Shown here one piece after another: positions 57,141 through 64,000 of a stretch of DNA of 64,000 bases. The notes under the pieces are model-generated. The model ran no database searches. It saw only the letters and a program-made list of their open reading frames with translations, and was not told the DNA's origin. The DNA is from Ipomoea triloba (taxonomy: Eukaryota; Streptophyta; Magnoliopsida; Solanales; Convolvulaceae): positions 14,309,750 through 14,373,749 of the forward strand of contig NC_044919.1 of the NCBI RefSeq assembly GCF_003576645.1, written 5' to 3'. A program made the translations under genes and the position numbers. Numbering within the stretch: the stretch's first letter is position 1; each line of letters opens with the position of its first letter.

Positions 57141-57476
57141 AAAGACTAATTCTTAATACAGACTAATTCTTAATAGTATACATGGTCAGTCAATAGCACT
57201 CAACGAATATAGGCTAGGAAAATTAGGAAGAAAACTTTAAAGAGGGAAAATAAATATTTTCCTATTTATAAATGTTAGACCCAAAAAGGAAAATCAAGTT
57301 ATTCACATGTGCGCGTTTGGTATGACATATACATGTAGAAATACATACATACATACAAATCATAGGCAATCTTCATATCTATATATATATGCCCCCCTTT
57401 CTCTTTGAACACACTTAACGAACCTCAACCATAATAACCATAGCCCCCAACAACCTCGCTTTTCTCTCTCTCTCTC

Positions 57477-57487
57477 TATATATAAAC
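57477..57487 (+). promoter_or_regulatory. TATA box of the PADRE gene
   Basis: CTATATATAAA lies about 115 bp before the start codon, behind a CT-rich stretch typical of plant core promoters (Y patch). A transcription start near 57510-57520 is expected. The leader contains a short GATCA repeat at 57549-57563. Confidence 0.75.
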
Positions 57488-57592
57488 CCCTCTCTACTCT
57501 TTAGGCTTTGACAGAAAATAAGGAAAATTAAAGAATCTGAAAAGGAAGATCAGATCAGATCAGAGGAGAATTGAAGATTAGATATAAGAAAG

Positions 57593-58102
57593 ATGGGAAA
57601 TTTGACATCGTGCACTATTAGAGGTCCAAGAGTGGGGAGTACAAAGGCAGCTAGGGTTATCCTTCCCGGCGGCGAAATCCGGCAGTTCCGGGAGGCGGTG
57701 AAGGCGGCGGAGCTCATGCTGGAACACCCCGCCTATTTCTTGGTCAACTCCAGGTCGTTGAACATGGGGCGGAGATTCTCCGCCCTCTCTGCCGACGAGG
57801 ATTTGGAGTTCGGTAACGTTTATATTATGTTTCCGATGAAGCGGGTCAACTCCGTCATCACCGCTGCCGACATGGCCGTGCTTCTCATGGCGGCTAACTC
57901 CGCCGCCAAGAGGATATCCGGTTCCGCGAATGTTAAGGTGTCGCCGGACGTGGCAGCCGCGACGGCCGGTGAGTCGCCGGAAAATGACGTCAGCCCGTCG
58001 GATGCGTTTGCCGGTTTGGAGTTTAGACATAGGTTATCGTCGTGCAGGTCAAAAAAGCCTGTGTTGGAAACAATCGTTGAAGAGCCTATTCGTGTTAGAT
58101 GA
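57593..58102 (+). CDS. DUF4228 / PADRE-family protein, single exon
   Basis: 169 codons, ATG at 57593 in a clean context (AAGATGGGA), stop 58100-58102, no intron. The family hallmarks are all there: an MGN start with Cys7, the RVILPGGEIRQF block, the AAELMLEHPAYFLVNS block and the LEFGNVYIMFPMKRVNS core, then a disordered tail (PENDVSPSDAF) with a conserved C-terminal stretch (RLSSCRSKKPVLETIVEE). PADRE proteins are plant-specific and often induced by pathogens and abiotic stress; biochemical activity is unknown. Gly2 suggests N-myristoylation and Cys7 possible palmitoylation, hence membrane attachment; this is inferred from sequence. The gene is GC-richer than its surroundings and appears intact. 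It starts 418 bp beyond the Copia element. Confidence 0.93.
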   Translation: MGNLTSCTIRGPRVGSTKAARVILPGGEIRQFREAVKAAELMLEHPAYFLVNSRSLNMGRRFSALSADEDLEFGNVYIMFPMKRVNSVITAADMAVLLMAANSAAKRISGSANVKVSPDVAAATAGESPENDVSPSDAFAGLEFRHRLSSCRSKKPVLETIVEEPIRVR

Positions 58103-58825
58103 GAAATTTTTTGTTCTATTTCTTTTTCATTTTTTTTTATTTGGTTACACTTTCTTAACATAAAAAAATGTTAGGTGTGGATATTAAAGCTTGGGCGATG
58201 TGGATGACTATTCTTTTTATCAACTTGTTATATATTCTCCTTTTACCTTGTTCTATTTTATATGGTTGCTTCAAATCATGAAAATACAATAATAAAAATG
58301 AATTTACCTAGTAATTTGAGGTATTTGAATTGGTAAGGAGAGTTGCAAATGCAATTATAAAGTTCGAAATTTCCATATGCTATATGTAATAATAATAATA
58401 ATAAAAGAATTAATTGTAAAATTATAGAATTATAGTGCTATACAGCTATATTAGGATGCGATTTTAAAAGAGAAAAATACCATTTTTCAATAATTTTACA
58501 TAATTTTATTTAATTTTTACTATAAAAGTATACTCATATAAGAGTTAATTCTCAAAAATGATTCATTGTCTAATGTCTATTGGTGTTTTTAAATTATTAT
58601 TCTCACCTTTCAATTCAACCATAATTCGTCATTGATTAACGATTTTGTTTTATATTTAGTCATTTTTTAAGAACCATGCTAGCTAAAGATCTCTACAATT
58701 ACCACTCCATATTAGTTACTCACTGATGTGTTATCTCTTTATTAGATATATAAATTCCTTATTAACTCATAGTGGGGTAAGCTAATTCACCTATAATCCA
58801 TAAAAAGAAGTAGTTTTTTTTTTTT
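58103..58825 (+). other. PADRE 3' UTR and downstream intergenic DNA
   Basis: T-rich sequence follows the stop codon; AATAAAAATG near 58290 could act in polyadenylation. No other feature. Confidence 0.4.
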
Positions 58826-59028
58826 AAGTTAATTATCGTTTTGGTCGTCCCTCGACTATGACAAAAGTACCAAATTGGTTCTTGGGTATTAATTTTGGTC
58901 AATTAAGTCCTCAACTATTAATTTTGTATCCAATTTAGTCCTTCGTCAGTTTGGCTGTTAAGTGACCGTCTCTTTTGAGGACCAATTTGGTACATCGCAA
59001 TAGTCGAGGGAGCAAAAGGTAATTAACT
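58826..59028. mobile_element. Foldback MITE with ~45-bp inverted ends
   Basis: The left end AAGTTAATTATCGTTTTGGT...CCCTCGACTAT is mirrored at the right end (ATAGTCGAGGGAGCAAAAGG...AATTAACT); the phrase GTACCAAATTGGT also occurs in both arms. 203 bp, non-coding. Confidence 0.7.
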
Positions 59029-60089
59029 CATATTTATTTGTATATAAAAATATAAAATTTTTTAACTTTTGTACTTCCATTTTTTTTGGAGTTGAATCTA
59101 ATAACTCCTCCAATATTTTTTTTCCTAAAATATATATTTTTTCAATTTTATAATTTCATTTAATTTTAAACATTTTTTAGAATTCCATATAAAGATTATC
59201 TACATAGAGAAAATTTATAGAACTTTATTAAGGATGTATTCCAACCAATTATTCTAGGTATATTATATTGTGGACACTGATCTAAAACAACATATACATT
59301 TACACCTACAAACCTAATAAAAGTCAATAAAGTTAGGTCCCTAACTGGAACAAAAAAACAGTTCGTATAATTTGTTGAAATGAATGGTTCATATTAATTT
59401 GATTTTAGTATACTTTTTTTTATTTTTTATACTTTACCCTCTATTAAACTTGAGCTGAGCTTTTTGTTTACATTCATAGTTAAAGACATAGAATGTTAAA
59501 TTTTATATTTTTTTGTCCTATAAGTATGCCTCCAAATAGGATCTCTTAGTGGAATACTAAATTTGGACAGAAATCAATAATCAAATTAAAGGACTAAAAA
59601 AAAAAAGACCAATTTTAATCAAATTAAAAGTCGAATTGAAGATAAATATTGAAAAACACCAATAGGCGAAATACCATATTTGAAATTAACCCTTCATATA
59701 ATTACAAAATTATTTAATATATATGCCCAGTTTATAACTACCTATATGTTCATTTTCCATATTAGACTATGCATCAATGGTCTACCAAACTATGACAAAC
59801 ACAACACCATTTAGCGACTAAATATGCGCTGTCATGCGCCCATTCCCATTCTTTGGCGTAAAACTTAGTTAACATTCATCGACAACTCTTTATTCCGAAG
59901 TTAAATTATTAATTCGAGGGTATTATGATAAATTGTTATTGGTGTACAAAAATATTATTGTGATTAATTTTATCACTATATTAGATAACTTATGTAATTT
60001 TTAGGGGTTAAAAAAAAACTGAAACACTCAAAAGGTTTTATTCCACAAGGTTCAATTCTATGACCACATACTACTACAATAACTAAGTT
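59029..60089. other. AT-rich intergenic stretch
   Basis: No gene or bounded repeat recognised. Confidence 0.45.
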
Positions 60090-60486
60090 AAACATGACAC
60101 ATTACCAAATACCAATAAATAATTTTTTTTTAAAAGTACCGAATATAAAGACAATGACAATGTTAACCGAAAAAGAATTAAAAAGACTTAGAGAAATTCA
60201 AACGAAAAAGTAGTATTTATTTATATCATCATTTTTAGACTAAGTAAGATTAGCGTTTTTATAAAATTGCAAATATTTATTTTAGTGACAATTATAATCA
60301 ATCTCTCATATATTATCTTGCATTCATAAACTTTGAATTATCAATTTAAATAAACAAATTTAACATTCAATTACATATGCATGAACATTTCCTTTATAAT
60401 CTTGCATTGATATACTTTGAAATACTTATTTAAAAATAAATATTGACATTATCTCATTCAATTCGCGCAATGCGCATGAAAACTAG
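60090..60486 (+). mobile_element. Truncated, diverged Helitron 3' part
   Basis: Homologous to the last ~400 bp of the Helitron family at 36-48 kb (GACAATGACAATGTTA, TTGCATTGATATACTTTGAA). It ends in the hairpin GCGCAATGCGC, ATGAAAA, CTAG at 60483-60486 before host T. The 5' part is missing. Confidence 0.75.
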
Positions 60487-60552
60487 TTGGTAACATAAAT
60501 GTCATCACAGTACAAAGTAGTTGCTGTCAATTTAAGTTTTATATATATAAAT

Positions 60553-60907
60553 GGGTTACTGTGCGGTTGATATTCTCTAGTGCGGTTGTGCTGTTGCTTT
60601 AGGTGCGTGGTTTTTCTTCTTAAGGTGCGTAGTTTTTCTTCTCAAGGTGCGTGGTTTGTGTGTTTAAGTTGCGTCAATGGTGAAAGTTAAGGTCAGTGAA
60701 CCTAAAGCTTAAGGTGCGATGCTTTCCTTCTTAAGGTGCGTACGTGATTTGTATATATGCTTAAGGTGCGTGAGTTGTTGAAACTTAAGGTGCACCATTT
60801 TAAAAACTTAGGTACATGGTTTGTGTTCTTAATGAGCGTGGTTTGTGTACTTAAGGTGCACCATTGTAATGCTTAAGGTGCGTAATCGCACAACCGCACG
60901 GGAACCC
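60553..60907. mobile_element. MITE built from GGTGCGT short repeats, copy 1
   Basis: Inverted ends GGGTTACTGTGCGGTTG and CGCACAACCGCACGGGAACCC. The interior is about 13 degenerate units of the type CTTAAGGTGCGTGGTTTGTG spaced 20-30 bp apart. No coding capacity. Adjacent to copy 2 with 20 bp between. Confidence 0.78.
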
Positions 60908-60927
60908 TTCCCTATATATATAGAAAT

Positions 60928-61330
60928 GGGTTCCTGTGCGGTTGTACGGTTGTACGGTTGCTTTAGGTGCATTGTTTTCCTTCTTAAGGTGCGTAGTTTC
61001 CTTTTTAAGGTGTGTGGTTTGTGTGCTTAAGCTGCGTCATTGGTGAAACTTAAGGTGAGTGAACCTAAAGCTTAAGGTGCATGGTTTTCTTTCTTAAGGT
61101 GCATTGTTTTCCTTATTAAGCTGCGTGATTTGTATGCTTAAGGTGCGTGGGTTGTTGAAACTTAAGGTGCACCATTTTAAAACCTTAAGTGCGTGGTTTG
61201 TGTACTTAAGGTGCGCGTGATTTGTATTTTTAAGGTGTTTTGTTTGTGTGCTTAAGGTGCGTGATTTGTGTACTTAAGGTGCATCATTGTATTGCTTAAA
61301 GTGCGTAACCGCACAACCACACGGGAAACC
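60928..61330. mobile_element. MITE built from GGTGCGT short repeats, copy 2
   Basis: Same inverted ends (GGGTTCCTGTGCGGTTGTAC; ACCGCACAACCACACGGGAA) and same direction as copy 1, with about 16 internal CTTAAGGTGCGT units. The order of unit variants is partly shared with copy 1. Confidence 0.78.
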
Positions 61331-61439
61331 TTACCTCTATATATATATATATATATCTATATATATATATATATAACTCAGTCTTTGAATAATTGCTTTA
61401 TTCACTTTTCTGATTTAATTATCTGCAAAATAGAGGTTT

Positions 61440-61680
61440 AAACTTGGCCACTTATGAAATGTATATCATTTTCGATGAAAAACATTACATTACACAAATT
61501 ATTGTAAATGGCAAACGATTAATTTTATAGAATTTTCACCCTTTCCCTCCAACAAATTAACTTGGCCACTTATGAAATGCATCATATTTAATTTGACGAA
61601 AATGAATCAATATATTAGACAAATTGTCAATGACAAACGAGCAATTTTATAGAATTTTCTCTCTTTTCCTTCAATCATTC
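61440..61680. repeat. Diverged ~115-bp tandem duplication
   Basis: The phrases AACTTGGCCACTTATGAAAT and AATTTTATAGAATTTTC occur in both halves (61441-61555 and 61556-61680). Confidence 0.65.
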
Positions 61681-62475
61681 GCTACATATACTATACGCGT
61701 ATGCATTAAAGTTACAAAACTTGCTATAAATTTTTTTCATAATTGTAGAAATTATAAACCTTAAATACTTGTATGTCCCGATTCAAGGGAAATTTGACTT
61801 CAAAGGTAAAAAAATAACAAGTACGTACAAAATTGCTTAGGATTGAAAAGACATTGAACTGTTATAAATATTGGAGAGATAGGGAGAAAATATTGTTAAA
61901 TTACTCGTTTGTCTATAATATAACATTTTTTGTCAAATTACTTGAGTAGTCTAGTTAAAATTGCCATTTTACAAAAAATTAAATAGCAAAAAAGTGAACA
62001 TTATAAAATTCAAATATACAATATTTGATATAATTAAAATACTAAACTAAAATCACCACTTTCCAAAATTATAACTATATATGTTAGTTTGATTCTAGGC
62101 TAAGATGCATTATTAAACTTTTTTCTAAACATTTGATATGAATACACTTGCATGTTACCTTAAATAAACATACAATTAATTTAAATGAAGATGAAATTTG
62201 TGAAGGTTATATGTGATAACACACTCCCATGTAAAAAGTGAGATGTATATCATATGAATACACTAGCATGTTGCCAGAAGCCGTCGTCGGTCGTCCACTC
62301 GTCCAGTGACCAGTGTGGCAGTGTCCCTGGCTCCTTGCGTTGGCTGTGTCAATGCGAAATACAATTGGGAATTTTGGGGTTAGCCTGTTAGGGTTTGGTA
62401 GTTCAATTATATACTTAGGGTTATATATTTTAATTATAAAAATATGTTGGATTATATATATATGTATGTATATAT
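61681..62475. other. Intergenic, nothing recognised
   Basis: A GC-richer patch at 62275-62350 has no recognised product. Two TTAGGGTT-like strings near 62388 and 62417 are isolated and not a telomere tract. Confidence 0.45.

Positions 62476-64000
<1,525 letters not shown>

Larger units (their letters stand above)
52490..57175 (-). mobile_element. Defective Copia LTR retrotransposon with nested retroposon
   Basis: LTRs begin TGTGAGAATCTGAAGC at 52490 and 56333. A 5-bp duplication GTATA flanks the whole (52485-52489, 57176-57180). The left LTR (3' in element sense) is 52490-52651; the other is 56333-57175 because it contains a 660-bp insertion. The LTRs differ by one visible substitution and a 10-bp indel. 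A minus-strand PBS-like TGGTATCATAAG at 56321-56332 is a worn tRNA-Met site and a polypurine tract lies at about 52652-52667. Coding regions for gag, protease, RT and RNase H remain. Most of the integrase is deleted, and in-frame stops and one frameshift are present. Confidence 0.92.

Noticed and set aside
57578..58163. Minus-strand frames of 113 and 150 codons opposite the PADRE gene
   Set aside because: GC-rich coding DNA often leaves the opposite strand open; no motif, promoter or start context supports them.
62385..62425. Telomere-like TTAGGGTT strings
   Set aside because: Only two isolated occurrences; not a tract and not next to a terminus.

Overview
This is nuclear DNA of a flowering plant, most likely a eudicot. 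The evidence is spliced genes with GT-AG introns, a plant-type ALIX tail, a plant DUF4228/PADRE gene, a eukaryotic tRNA-Ala, and Copia, Sirevirus, Helitron, LINE-like, SINE and MITE insertions of plant type. An asterid such as a Convolvulaceae member is possible, but that is only an impression. The window is AT-rich and dominated by repeats. Only three protein-coding host genes and one tRNA gene are supported.

Layout. 1-1.8 kb: the last two exons of an ALIX/BRO1-domain gene (+). 2.3-3.1 kb: a degenerate ~110-bp tandem repeat. 3.9-5.2 kb: tRNA-like SINE heads, an intact tRNA-Ala(AGC) gene (-) and two Stowaway-type MITEs. 5.6-16.8 kb: a 13-exon TTC5-like gene (-) of 422 codons; its seventh intron holds a complete 5-kb Copia element with two 225-bp LTRs that read as identical. 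17.76-23.04 kb: a Sirevirus-type element with 0.8-kb LTRs that codes only for gag. 23-35 kb: decayed repeats, SINEs and retroelement debris.

35.3-49.3 kb: Helitron territory. A non-autonomous Helitron lies inside another copy of its own family in opposite orientation, at a precise A^T target, which makes a kilobase-scale palindrome. This region also contains assembly faults. Single N characters at 23919, 37324, 39701, 43586, 47492 and 53459 are each followed by sequence already given before the N, so about 8.5 kb appears to be contig overlap written twice. 52.5-57.2 kb: a broken Copia element (-), one LTR of which carries a 660-bp LINE-like insertion. 57.5-58.1 kb: an intact single-exon PADRE gene (+) with a clear TATA box. 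58.8-64 kb: MITEs, a truncated Helitron end, two adjacent MITEs built from short GGTGCGT repeats, and a probable 1.4-kb solo LTR containing a 123-bp tandem repeat.

The host genes do not form a functional cluster. ALIX and the TTC5-like gene are convergent, and PADRE stands alone. The main story is layered transposition: insertions inside insertions whose target-site duplications give relative ages, and whose near-identical repeats probably caused the assembly duplications.
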